From Streptomyces huasconensis (GTDB taxonomy: Bacteria > Actinomycetota > Actinomycetes > Streptomycetales > Streptomycetaceae), in contig RBWT01000059.1 in NCBI GenBank assembly GCA_004010275.1, forward strand, positions 1 to 44,257: a DNA stretch of 44,257 nucleotides, read 5' to 3'. The position numbers and the translations under genes were made by a program. Shown in pieces: positions 1 to 7,560 of this stretch. The notes under the pieces were generated by a model that was given only the letters and a program-made list of their open reading frames with translations, was not told the DNA's origin and searched no databases. Position 1 is the stretch's first letter. The number at the start of each line of letters is the position of its first letter.

Positions 1-536
1 TCCCGAGCCCCGACCCCGGCCGTGCCCTGACCCTGGTCCCTGTCCCGGCCCTGGTCACGGCCCCGACTTCGACCCCCACCTTGGCCGCGACTCCGGGTCC
101 GACCCTGGCCCTGGTCCCGACTCCGACTCCAACCTTGGCTCCGACTCCGGGTTCGACCCCGACCCTGCTCGCGGCCGTGGTCCCGGCTCCGGCCCCGTCT
201 CCACGCTCCCAGCCCCAGTCCCAGCCCCAGCCCCAGCCCCAGCGATACGGACAAGCCAGGCGGCCCCGGAGCCGTGCCGTACGGAGCCGGGCCATACGAT
301 GCGGGCCCCCTACCACCCCGGTACTCCGCCCCCGCCCGCCGAACCCGGACACCAACCCTTACCTGCGGCCAGCTGCGCGACGAATCCAGTGCCCCGACCG
401 TCGCCGGGCCCCTCGTACCCCCGCCCCGGCCGCCAGCCGAAGCGCCCCCCGGCCCGGTGACTGGCCTCCCCCGCCACCGCCTCCCCCGCCGCCCCAGCGG
501 ACACCATCCCCGAAGAAACCACCGGGCCCACGCTGA
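1..536 (+). CDS. Possible 3' end of a proline-rich protein (frame uncertain, partial)
   Basis: The stretch is low complexity and Pro/Ser/Gly/Gln rich on the plus strand. One frame is open from the left edge to a TGA at 534-536 and ends in a run of about ten prolines followed by a basic tail. Other frames give equally plausible Pro-rich pieces (for example NPYLRPA in one frame and PYGAGPYDAGP in another), so an indel may have scrambled the frame. A strong hairpin starts about 20 bases after the TGA, which supports a rightward gene ending here. It could be the cytoplasmic tail of a membrane protein whose body lies left of the window. I do not recognise the family, and non-coding simple sequence is also possible. 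Confidence 0.3.
   Translation, partial: PSPDPGRALTLVPVPALVTAPTSTPTLAATPGPTLALVPTPTPTLAPTPGSTPTLLAAVVPAPAPSPRSQPQSQPQPQPQRYGQARRPRSRAVRSRAIRCGPPTTPVLRPRPPNPDTNPYLRPAARRIQCPDRRRAPRTPAPAASRSAPRPGDWPPPPPPPPPPQRTPSPKKPPGPR
208..242. repeat. CCCAGC-type hexamer simple repeat
   Basis: There are about six near-perfect copies of a CCCCAG/CCCAGC hexamer in a row. It lies inside the Pro-rich low-complexity region and encodes Pro-Gln or Pro-Ser dipeptides depending on frame. It is a site prone to slippage. Confidence 0.7.
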
Positions 537-556
537 TCCACGGCTTCGGGCAACGA

Positions 557-592
557 GGCCGGTCCGCGCGGTGTCCGGCACGCGGACCGGCC
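557..592 (+). terminator. Hairpin terminator upstream of serB
   Basis: A perfect 12-bp inverted repeat (GGCCGGTCCGCG with its complement) surrounds a 12-base loop. It lies 21 bases after the TGA at 534-536 and 40 bases before the serB ATG. There is no U-tract, as is common in Streptomyces. It probably ends the upstream transcript. Confidence 0.6.
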
Positions 593-632
593 GGGCGGAG
601 GTGTGGAGGGGGCGGATACCGTAGGGATCACC

Positions 633-1847
633 ATGAGTGCTTCGCAGCCCCCTCAGCCGGCCGACGTCCCGACGCTCCTCGTCAAGATCTTCGGCAAGGA
701 CCGCCCCGGCCTGACCGCCGGCCTCTTCGACACCCTCGCCGCCTACTCCGTCGATGTCGTCGACATCGAGCAGGTCGTCACCCGCGGCCGGATAGTCCTG
801 TGCGCGCTCGTGACCGAGCCGCCCGCCGGTCTGGAGGGTGATCTGCGCGCCACCGTCCACAGCTGGGCGGAGTCCATGAAGATGCAGGCCGAGATCATCT
901 CGGGCATCGGCGACAACCGGCCCCGCGGCCTCGGCCGCTCGCTCGTGACCGTGCTCGGTCACCCGCTCACCTCGGAGTCGACGGCCGCGATCGCCGCCCG
1001 TATAACGGCCACCGGCGGCAACATCGACCGTATCTTCCGGCTCGCCAAGTACCCGGTCACCGCCGTCGAGTTCGCGGTGTCCGGCACCGAGACCGAGCCG
1101 CTGCGCACCGCCCTCGCCATAGAGGCCGCGCGGCTCGGCGTGGACGTCGCGGTAGTCGCGGCGGGGCTGCACCGCCGTGCGCAGCGCCTGGTCGTGATGG
1201 ATGTCGACTCGACGCTCATCCAGGACGAGGTCATCGAGCTCTTCGCCGCGCACGCCGGCTGCGAGGCCGAGGTCGCCGAGGTGACGGCGGCCGCGATGCG
1301 CGGCGAGCTGGACTTCGAGCAGTCGCTCCACGCGCGCGTGGAGCTGCTCGCGGGTCTCGACGCGTCGGTCGTCGACAAGGTCCGCTCCGAGGTCCGGCTG
1401 ACGCCGGGGGCCCGCACTCTCATCCGCACCCTCAAGCGTCTCGGCTATCAAGTGGGCGTCGTCTCGGGTGGTTTCACCCAGGTGACCGACGACCTGAAGG
1501 AACGTCTCGGCCTCGACTTCGCCCAGGCCAACACGCTGGAGATCGTCGACGGCAAGCTCACCGGCAAAGTGACCGGCGAGATCGTCGACCGGGCGGGCAA
1601 GGCCCGGCTGCTGCGCCGTTTCGCCAAGGAGGCGGGCGTTCCGCTGGAGCAGACCGTCGCGATCGGCGACGGCGCGAACGACCTCGACATGCTCAACGCG
1701 GCGGGGCTCGGTGTCGCCTTCAACGCCAAGCCGGTGGTCCGCGAGGCCGCGCACACCGCGGTGAACGTGCCCTTCCTGGACACCGTCCTCTATCTCCTCG
1801 GGATCACCCGGGAAGAGGTCGAGGCCGCGGACACCCACTTGGACTGA
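633..1847 (+). CDS. serB: Phosphoserine phosphatase with two N-terminal ACT domains
   Basis: This 404-residue protein dephosphorylates O-phosphoserine to serine, the last step of serine synthesis, in the cytoplasm. The N-terminal half holds two ACT-type domains (about residues 10-90 and 100-180) that in relatives sense amino acids. The C-terminal half is a HAD hydrolase: DVDST at about 190-194 gives the nucleophile Asp, followed by SGGFTQV and the metal-binding GDGANDLDML motif. Length and domain order match actinobacterial SerB. I chose the ATG at 633 because the protein then begins just before the first ACT strand; an upstream in-frame ATG at 603 adds ten unlikely residues. The reading frame is clean. 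It converges on sixA. Confidence 0.95.
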   Translation: MSASQPPQPADVPTLLVKIFGKDRPGLTAGLFDTLAAYSVDVVDIEQVVTRGRIVLCALVTEPPAGLEGDLRATVHSWAESMKMQAEIISGIGDNRPRGLGRSLVTVLGHPLTSESTAAIAARITATGGNIDRIFRLAKYPVTAVEFAVSGTETEPLRTALAIEAARLGVDVAVVAAGLHRRAQRLVVMDVDSTLIQDEVIELFAAHAGCEAEVAEVTAAAMRGELDFEQSLHARVELLAGLDASVVDKVRSEVRLTPGARTLIRTLKRLGYQVGVVSGGFTQVTDDLKERLGLDFAQANTLEIVDGKLTGKVTGEIVDRAGKARLLRRFAKEAGVPLEQTVAIGDGANDLDMLNAAGLGVAFNAKPVVREAAHTAVNVPFLDTVLYLLGITREEVEAADTHLD

Positions 1848-1955
1848 GGTTCGCGGATGAGGGTCGCCGGATCGACGGTCACCCTCCTCATGGCCCGACG
1901 GTCGCCTCACGCTCCTGCGCTGCCCGGGTACGCATGAACGGGCTTCGGTACGCAC

Positions 1956-1992
1956 GACGGGGCCCCGCACCTTCGTGGTGCGGGGCCCCGTC
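1956..1992. terminator. Bidirectional terminator between serB and sixA
   Basis: A perfect 16-bp stem (GACGGGGCCCCGCACC with its complement) closes a 5-base loop, TTCGT. It lies about 110 bases after serB and 31 bases after the stop of the convergent sixA gene, so it can serve both transcripts. Confidence 0.9.
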
Positions 1993-2022
1993 CGCGTACG
2001 AGGAAGGAGGGACGGTGGAGGG

Positions 2023-2541
2023 TTACTCGGACGGTGCCCAGTAGTCGACGAGGGTGGCCACGCCGGGTTCGAGCGCCTTCCACGAACCGGAGTACGTCAG
2101 GACGGAGAAGGTCGCGGTCGGGAAGCCGCGGCGGTTCAACCGCTCCCGGGTATTGCCCTCGGCGTCTCCCGCGAGCACGTCGGTCAGACCCTGGATGCCG
2201 GGGTTGTGGCCGATCAGGACGACGTTCTGCACGTCGTCCGGGGTTTCGTTGAGCACGGCGATCAGCTCGCCGGGGGAGGCTTCGTACAACCTCTCCTCGT
2301 AGACCGTCTTCGGCCGCTGCGGCAGTTCCTGGACGGCGAGCTTCCAGGTCTCGCGGGTGCGGACCGCGGTCGAGCAGAGGGCCAGGTCGAAGGGGATGCC
2401 GCTGTCGGCCAGCTTGCGTCCGGCGACGGGGGCGTCCCTGCGACCGCGGTCGGCGAGCGGCCGTTCGTGGTCGGAGACCTGCGGCCAGTCGGCCTTCGCA
2501 TGCCGGAAGAGGACAATCCTGCGGGGTTCTGCGACGCTCAT
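2023..2541 (-). CDS. SixA-type histidine phosphatase
   Basis: This 172-residue protein belongs to the branch-2-like histidine phosphatases (SixA, phosphoglycerate mutase fold). The N-terminal FRHAKADWP motif carries the catalytic His14 and neighbouring Arg, and the second catalytic His is in IGHNPG (about His112). E. coli SixA removes phosphate from phosphohistidine; the actual substrate in Streptomyces is unknown to me. The length is typical of a single-domain SixA. The gene converges on serB across a strong shared hairpin, and the next gene on the same strand lies 89 bases upstream. Confidence 0.85.
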   Translation of the reverse strand: MSVAEPRRIVLFRHAKADWPQVSDHERPLADRGRRDAPVAGRKLADSGIPFDLALCSTAVRTRETWKLAVQELPQRPKTVYEERLYEASPGELIAVLNETPDDVQNVVLIGHNPGIQGLTDVLAGDAEGNTRERLNRRGFPTATFSVLTYSGSWKALEPGVATLVDYWAPSE

Positions 2542-2630
2542 GCACCCCAGCTTCGCATGAAACGCGCCACAGGGCGCGGGTAGTTGACGCGGTCACCCGG
2601 CATGGATGATGCCTTCCGGCGGGGCCGGCC

Positions 2631-2846
2631 TCACGGGGTCCTGCGCGAGATCAGGGCCTGTATGTGCTCGATGAGGTGGGTGACGGCGGGCTCGCTGCTC
2701 GCGGCGTGCGCGTCCGCGGGGTTGAGGATCAGCAGGAGCAGGGCCGCGAAGGCGACGGCGGGCAGGGCGATCGCCCACCACGGGAGCTGGATGTCGACGC
2801 CGCCCGACTCCGCGGGGTCGCGCCGGGTGTGCGTACGGACCGACAT
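2631..2846 (-). CDS. Small single-pass membrane protein
   Basis: This 71-residue protein has a basic N-terminus (MSVRTHTRRD), one hydrophobic segment at about residues 20-43 containing WWAIALPAV and LLLLILNPAD, and a hydrophilic C-terminal tail. The start is set by a GGAGG six bases upstream of the ATG. I do not recognise a named family. It lies upstream of sixA on the same strand with an 89-base gap, so cotranscription is possible. The role is unknown. Confidence 0.7.
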   Translation of the reverse strand: MSVRTHTRRDPAESGGVDIQLPWWAIALPAVAFAALLLLILNPADAHAASSEPAVTHLIEHIQALISRRTP

Positions 2847-3009
2847 GCCGCCTCCGTGTCGTCTCTTCGAGTGGCCGGTGCCCGCCGCGTCGCGGGCACA
2901 TCTCGAAACTAGGCGATCGGCGGCCCTTGGCCCATCCGGTGATCCACCCACTTGACCCTGAGACTGACCCCCTAGGGGATGGGGGTGCTAACCCCACCAT
3001 CCGCCCGAT

Positions 3010-3039
3010 CGGAGCCCTCCCGGAGCCCTCCCGGAGCCC
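3010..3039. repeat. 11-bp tandem repeat, 2.7 copies
   Basis: The unit CGGAGCCCTCC is repeated head to tail in the gap between the small membrane protein and the transporter-associated microprotein. No function is evident. It may be simple slippage. Confidence 0.6.
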
Positions 3040-3078
3040 GCTCGGGCCGCTGCGGAAGTCAGCTCGCGGGGAGGCGGC

Positions 3079-3195
3079 TCACGGGGAGGCGATGGAGGCG
3101 ACGATGCCGATGATCACGGTGATGGCCAGCATCGAGCCGAGCACGATGAGCAGCTTCTTCTGGCCGTTCTGGGGGTTCGGGTCAAGGACGGGCAT
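3079..3195 (-). CDS. SGM_5486-family transporter-associated microprotein, 38 aa
   Basis: A 38-residue peptide starts at an ATG on the minus strand (MPVLDPNPQNGQKK...). It has one hydrophobic helix (LLIVLGSMLAITVIIG) and ends in SIASP. Sequence, length and position match, from memory, the Streptomyces family named SGM_5486 transporter-associated protein, found beside CynX-type MFS genes. Here it starts 44 bases after the MFS stop on the same strand. It is probably a small inner-membrane subunit or regulator of the transporter; its function has not been shown to my knowledge. Confidence 0.8.
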   Translation of the reverse strand: MPVLDPNPQNGQKKLLIVLGSMLAITVIIGIVASIASP

Positions 3196-3238
3196 GCCGC
3201 CAGTCTCGCACCCCTGCCCCGCACCCCCGCCTTCGGGG

Positions 3239-4609
3239 TCAGGCCGTCCCAGCCGCTCCGGCCGCTTTGGCCGCCACCTCGTCCTCGACCGTGCGGTTGC
3301 GGCCCGCCAGGGTGCCGACGATGATCTGCGGCACCATCAGGCCCGCCATCAGCGCGATCGGCAGGCCCCAGCCGCCGCTGTGCTGGTAGAGGACGCCCAC
3401 CAGGAGCGGCCCGGGGATCGAGATCAGGTAACCGGTGCTCTGCGCGAAGGCGGAGAGCTTGGCCACGCCCACGCTGCTCTTGGCCCGCATGCCGACCATG
3501 GTGAGGGCGAGCGGGAAGGCGCAGTTGGAGACGCCGAGCAGCAGCGCCCAGACCCACGCGCCGCCCGCGGGGGCGAGGTAGAGGCCCGCGTACCCGGAGA
3601 GGCCGCAGAGGCCGAGGACGAGGACGACGGGGCCCTGGTTGGTCAGGCGCGTGGCGACCCTGGGGATGACGAAGGCGAGCGGGACGCCCATGGCCATCGT
3701 GACGGCGAGCAGCACGCCCGCCTCGCCCGCGGGAACGCCCGCGTCCCGGAAGATCTGCGGCATCCAGCCCATGGTGATGTACGCGGCCGTGGCCTGGAGC
3801 CCGAAGAAGACGGCGAGCGCCCAGGCGGTGCGGCTGTGGGTGATGCGCAGTTCCGCGTCTTCGTGCCGGACGGTGGCGCTGACGTGCTCGGGGGCGGCGG
3901 AGGCCGCGCTCCGGTCACGGACGAGCGGAATCCACGGCACGACGGCGACGACGGCGAGCATCGCCCAGACGGCGAGGCCGGTCTGCCAGCGGCCGCCCAG
4001 CGCGTCGGTCATCGGGACCGTGAGGGCCGCGGCGAGGGAGGTGCCGAGGGCGAGGGCCATCGAGTACAGGCCGGTCATGGAGCCGACCCGGTCGGGGAAC
4101 CAGCGCTTGACGATGACCGGCATCAGGACGTTGCTGACCGCGATGCCCATGAGGGCGAGCGCGGTGGCGGCGAGGAAGCCGGCCGTGCCCCCGATGAAGG
4201 GACGTATGACCAGGCCCGCGGCGATGGCGGCCATGCCGACGCAGACCACGGCGCTGGGGCCGAAGCGGCGGGCGAACCGGGGCGCCATCACGCCGAAGAC
4301 CGCGAAGCACAGCGGCGGCACGGAGGTGAGGAGTCCGGCGAGGGTGCCGCTCATGCCGAGGCCGTCGCGCACCTCTTCGAGAAGGGCGCCGAGGCTGGTG
4401 ATGGCCGGGCGGAGGTTGAGGGCCGCGAGGACGATGCCGACGACGACCAGACGCGTCGCCCCGCGCGCGTGGGGGGCGTGTTTCTCCGCCGACCCCGCCG
4501 ACCCCGTAGAAGGCCCGGGAGTGGAAGACCCCGGATGCGGGGCAGATGTCGCCGGTGGGCTCGCCGGGCTCGTCGCCGGGCTCATCGTCGTGGTTTCCTC
4601 GCTAGCCAT
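3239..4609 (-). CDS. MFS transporter, CynX/NimT type
   Basis: This 456-residue polytopic membrane protein has about twelve predicted helices from residue 55 onwards, preceded by a 50-residue Pro/Ser/Thr-rich cytoplasmic tail. The first helix carries LAALNLRPAITSLG, which is typical of the CynX/NimT (cyanate or nitroimidazole-like) branch of the major facilitator superfamily. The substrate cannot be read from sequence. A second ATG at residue 9 is an alternative start. It is divergent from a GntR/FadR regulator across 66 bases that contain a perfect palindrome, so it is the likely target of that regulator. A 38-residue membrane microprotein follows directly downstream. Confidence 0.88.
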   Translation of the reverse strand: MASEETTTMSPATSPASPPATSAPHPGSSTPGPSTGSAGSAEKHAPHARGATRLVVVGIVLAALNLRPAITSLGALLEEVRDGLGMSGTLAGLLTSVPPLCFAVFGVMAPRFARRFGPSAVVCVGMAAIAAGLVIRPFIGGTAGFLAATALALMGIAVSNVLMPVIVKRWFPDRVGSMTGLYSMALALGTSLAAALTVPMTDALGGRWQTGLAVWAMLAVVAVVPWIPLVRDRSAASAAPEHVSATVRHEDAELRITHSRTAWALAVFFGLQATAAYITMGWMPQIFRDAGVPAGEAGVLLAVTMAMGVPLAFVIPRVATRLTNQGPVVLVLGLCGLSGYAGLYLAPAGGAWVWALLLGVSNCAFPLALTMVGMRAKSSVGVAKLSAFAQSTGYLISIPGPLLVGVLYQHSGGWGLPIALMAGLMVPQIIVGTLAGRNRTVEDEVAAKAAGAAGTA

Positions 4610-4622
4610 GGACCCATCATAG

Positions 4623-4637
4623 AATCATGGGATGATT
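4623..4637. promoter_or_regulatory. Candidate GntR/FadR operator
   Basis: The sequence AATCATGGGATGATT is a perfect 6-3-6 palindrome in the 66-bp gap between divergent MFS and GntR genes, 14 bases upstream of the MFS start. FadR-type regulators often bind short palindromes of this spacing and autoregulate. Assignment to this regulator is an inference from position. Confidence 0.55.
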
Positions 4638-4675
4638 GGCTGTCCACTCTGTTTCGGTACGCACGAAGGAATGTC

Positions 4676-5371
4676 ATGCCGCTGACCACTCCTCGCCGTT
4701 CGGCGCTCTCCGAACAGGTCATCACCGAGCTGCGCAACCAGATCTCCTCGGGCGAGTGGCCGGTCGGCTCCCGCATCCCCACCGAGCCGGAGCTGGTCGA
4801 ACAGCTGGGTGTGGCCAGGAACACCGTCAGGGAGGCTGTTCGCGCCCTCGCGCACAACGGCCTGCTCGACATCCGGCAGGGCTCCGGCACCTTCGTCATC
4901 GCGACGAGCGAGCTGGCGGGCGTGATGCACCGCAGGTTCGCCGACGCCGACCCGCGGCACATCGCCGAGCTGCGCCAGCACGCTGGAGTCGAGCGCCGCG
5001 CGGCTCGCCGCCGAGCGCCGCACCGAACGCGACCTCAGGCAGCTCGACGCCTGCTCGCACGCCGCGAGCAGGCCTGGGCGGCGGGAGACGCGGAGGACTT
5101 CGTGACGGCGGACGCGACCTTCCACATGGCCGTGGTGGCCGCGTCCCACAACGACGTCATGACGGCGCTCTACGCCGACCTCGGCGAGGTCCTGCGGGAC
5201 TGGCTGCGCGAGGACATCGGCGGGGACCTGAGCCCCGAGGCCCACATGGACCACGCCCGCCTGGTCGACGCGATCCGCGCGCGGGACAGGGAGGCCGCCG
5301 CGGCGGAGGCGGCGAGCTACCCCTTCATGTGCCGCCCGGAGCGGCTCACCCAGGGCGCCGGCCGAAGCTGA
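4676..5371 (+). CDS. GntR-family (FadR/FCD) transcriptional regulator with a hidden out-of-frame segment
   Basis: This 231-residue regulator has an N-terminal winged helix (QVITELRNQISSGEW, IPTEPELVEQLGVARNTVREA) and an effector-binding FCD domain downstream (FHMAVVAASHNDVMT, EAHMDHARLVDAI). Residues about 102-130 are not credible in this frame (Arg-rich). Reading one frame over from about 4980 to 5064 gives an FCD-like helix containing LESSAARLAAERRTERDL. An extra base near 4979-4980 and a missing base near 5063-5066 therefore compensate, so the gene looks intact but about 28 residues are wrong. It probably controls the divergent MFS gene and itself. Confidence 0.85.
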   Translation: MPLTTPRRSALSEQVITELRNQISSGEWPVGSRIPTEPELVEQLGVARNTVREAVRALAHNGLLDIRQGSGTFVIATSELAGVMHRRFADADPRHIAELRQHAGVERRAARRRAPHRTRPQAARRLLARREQAWAAGDAEDFVTADATFHMAVVAASHNDVMTALYADLGEVLRDWLREDIGGDLSPEAHMDHARLVDAIRARDREAAAAEAASYPFMCRPERLTQGAGRS

Positions 5372-5374
5372 GGC

Positions 5375-5734
5375 TCACTTCTGGTGGCTGACCCAGGCCG
5401 CGCGGACCTCTTTCCAGCACCGTCCCGCGAGCCGCACGGTCTGCGCGGGCCCCGCCTCGACCGGCGCGCTGTCGACGTCGAGGTCCCACCACCGGTCGCA
5501 CTCGACGTGCAGGCGCACCCGGTCGGTCTCGGGGTACGGGTTGTGGCAGTACGCGATGACCGCGGAGCCATGGACCCGGGTGCGGCACTCCGCGCCGAAG
5601 GGCCGGGGCTCGCGCCCGGCCGGCTCCCCCACGCGCGCGTGGCGGTCGGGACCGGTGTCGCCGAGGGACGCGGCACCCGTGGGTACGGCGACCAGCAGGG
5701 CGAGAGCGGCGAGCACCGCACCGGAGAGACGCAC
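5375..5734 (-). CDS. Secreted small protein, hypothetical
   Basis: This 119-residue protein starts at GTG with a clear signal peptide (hydrophobic segment ALALLVAVPTGAAS, cleavage near residue 22). The mature part has four cysteines, probably in disulfides, and WWDLD and CWKEVRAAW motifs. I do not recognise a family. Its stop lies 3 bases from the stop of the convergent GntR gene. It is expected to be exported through Sec; the function is unknown. Confidence 0.7.
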   Translation of the reverse strand: MRLSGAVLAALALLVAVPTGAASLGDTGPDRHARVGEPAGREPRPFGAECRTRVHGSAVIAYCHNPYPETDRVRLHVECDRWWDLDVDSAPVEAGPAQTVRLAGRCWKEVRAAWVSHQK

Positions 5735-5887
5735 ACTTCAGGGTGCGCGGCCCTCCCCGGCCGCGCCCGGCCGGTGGGCCGAACGGGTGACGCCCCGTCC
5801 CTCGCGCACTGCGGGGAACGGGGCGTCATCTTCGTACGCAAGCCCTGGTCAGGACGGTCAAGCCCTGGTCAGGGCGGTGTCGACCGG

Positions 5888-6649
5888 TCAGGCGCCCATC
5901 ATGTGCACGCCGCCGTCGACGTGGATGATCTCGCCGGTGGTCTTCGGGAAGAAGTCCGAGAGCAGGGCGACGATGCCGCGGCCCGCGGGCTCCGGGTCGG
6001 CCATGTCCCACTCCAGCGGCGAACGGCTGTTCCAGACGTCCGCGAGGTCGGCGAAGCCGGGGATCGACTTGGCCGCCATGGAGCCGATCGGGCCCGCGGA
6101 GATGAGGTTGCAGCGGATGTTCTCCTTGCCCAGGTCGCGGGCGAGGTAGCGGCTGGTGGCCTCCAGGGCGGCCTTGGCCGGGCCCATCCAGTCGTACTTC
6201 GGCCACGCGTACTGCGCGTCGAAGGTGAGACCGACGACCGAGGCGCCGTCCTCGAACAGCGGGCGGCAGGCCATCGTGAGCGACTTCAGGGAGTACGCCG
6301 AGACGTGCATCGCCGTGGAGACGTCCTCGAAGGTGGCCTCCAGGAAGTTGAAGGCGCCCTGCGGGGCGAAGCCGATGGAGTGGACGACGCCGTCCAGGCC
6401 GCCCAGCTCGTCCTTGACCAGGCCCGCGAGGCGGTCCAGGTGCTCCTGGTTGGTCACGTCCAGCTCGATGACCTTGGCGGGCTTGGGGAGCTTCTTGGCG
6501 ATGCGCTCGGTGAGGGTGGGCCGCGGGAAGGCGGTCAGGATGACCTCCGCGCCCTGCTCCTGGGCGACCTTGGCCGCGTGGAAGGCGATGGAGGACTCCA
6601 TCAGCACACCGGTGATGAGGATGCGCTTGCCGTCGAGAATTCCGCTCAT
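5888..6649 (-). CDS. fabI: Enoyl-[acyl-carrier-protein] reductase (NADH), InhA/FabI type
   Basis: This 253-residue SDR-fold enzyme reduces trans-2-enoyl-ACP in the last step of the fatty acid elongation cycle. Residues Tyr152, Met155 and Lys159 in YDWMGPAKAALE match the Tyr158-Met161-Lys165 triad of mycobacterial InhA, and the N-terminus ILDGKRILITGVLMESSIA is typical. The ATG at 6649 is chosen because the family starts there. It sits 4 bases after fabG on the same strand, so the two form an operon. A long upstream in-frame extension that would overlap fabG is not credible. Confidence 0.95.
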   Translation of the reverse strand: MSGILDGKRILITGVLMESSIAFHAAKVAQEQGAEVILTAFPRPTLTERIAKKLPKPAKVIELDVTNQEHLDRLAGLVKDELGGLDGVVHSIGFAPQGAFNFLEATFEDVSTAMHVSAYSLKSLTMACRPLFEDGASVVGLTFDAQYAWPKYDWMGPAKAALEATSRYLARDLGKENIRCNLISAGPIGSMAAKSIPGFADLADVWNSRSPLEWDMADPEPAGRGIVALLSDFFPKTTGEIIHVDGGVHMMGA

Positions 6650-6653
6650 GTGA

Positions 6654-7373
6654 TCAGTGACCCATGCCCAATCCGCCGTCAACGGGGATGACGGCTCCAG
6701 TGATGTACGAGGCGTCGTCGGACGCGAGGAACTTGACCGCGGCGGCGATCTCCTCCGGCTGCGCGTAACGGCCGAGCGGCACCTGGGAGACGATGCCCGC
6801 ACGCTGCTCGTCCGTCAGCACCTTGGTCATGTCGGTGTCGACAAAACCGGGCGCGACGACGTTGAAGGTGAGGTTGCGCGACCCGAGCTCGCGGGCGAGG
6901 GAGCGCGCGAAGCCGACCAGGCCCGCCTTGGAAGCGGCGTAGTTGGCCTGCCCCGGACCGCCCATCAGGCCCACGACCGAGGAGATGAGGACGACGCGGC
7001 CCTTCCTGGCCCGCAGCATGCCGCGGTTGGCGCGCTTGACGACGCGGAAGGTGCCGGTGAGGTTGGTGTCGAGGACGGACGTGAAGTCCTCCTCGGACAT
7101 GCGCATCAGGAGCTGGTCCTTGGTGATGCCCGCGTTGGCGACCAGGACCTCGACGTTCCCGTGCTTCTCCTCGATCTCCTTGTAGGCCTGCTCCACCTGC
7201 TCGGCGTCGGTGATGTCGCACTTGACGGCGAGGACCCCGGCGCCGGTGAGGTCCTTCGGCGGCTCGCCCGAGCGGTAGGTGATCGCGACCTTGTCGCCGG
7301 CGTCGGCGAAGGTGCGGGCGATGGCGAGGCCGATGCCCCGGTTTCCTCCGGTGACGAGAACCGAGCGGCTCAA
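6654..7373 (-). CDS. fabG: 3-oxoacyl-[acyl-carrier-protein] reductase
   Basis: This 239-residue SDR enzyme reduces 3-oxoacyl-ACP with NADPH in fatty acid synthesis. It has the Rossmann motif TGGNRGIG (residues 8-15), NAG at 80-82, and the catalytic set Ser132, Tyr145, Lys149 (LISS...YAASK). It starts at a rare TTG codon with AGGGTGA about 5 bases upstream. It is the first gene of the fabG-fabI operon and is divergent from tldD across 187 bases that should hold both promoters. Confidence 0.94.
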   Translation of the reverse strand: MSRSVLVTGGNRGIGLAIARTFADAGDKVAITYRSGEPPKDLTGAGVLAVKCDITDAEQVEQAYKEIEEKHGNVEVLVANAGITKDQLLMRMSEEDFTSVLDTNLTGTFRVVKRANRGMLRARKGRVVLISSVVGLMGGPGQANYAASKAGLVGFARSLARELGSRNLTFNVVAPGFVDTDMTKVLTDEQRAGIVSQVPLGRYAQPEEIAAAVKFLASDDASYITGAVIPVDGGLGMGH

Positions 7374-7560
7374 CGGATCACCCTTTCGATAAGCGGTCTG
7401 GTACCTCGAAAACCTATCGGTACCTTCCGCGATACGGAGAATCGGCGACCGACAGTGGCGGACAGCACTCCCTGTCGGGTCCCTACAGAAAGCTCTGGCA
7501 AAGGGCCCGCAGGGCGCGACATGATCGGAGCCGACCGGTGCCGACAGCAGGGAGACCTTC

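Noticed and set aside
2927..5371. An 814-codon plus-strand open frame covering the MFS locus
   Set aside because: It is antisense to the clear MFS transporter, is low complexity and Asp/Gly/Arg rich, and only its last 231 codons (the GntR gene) are real.
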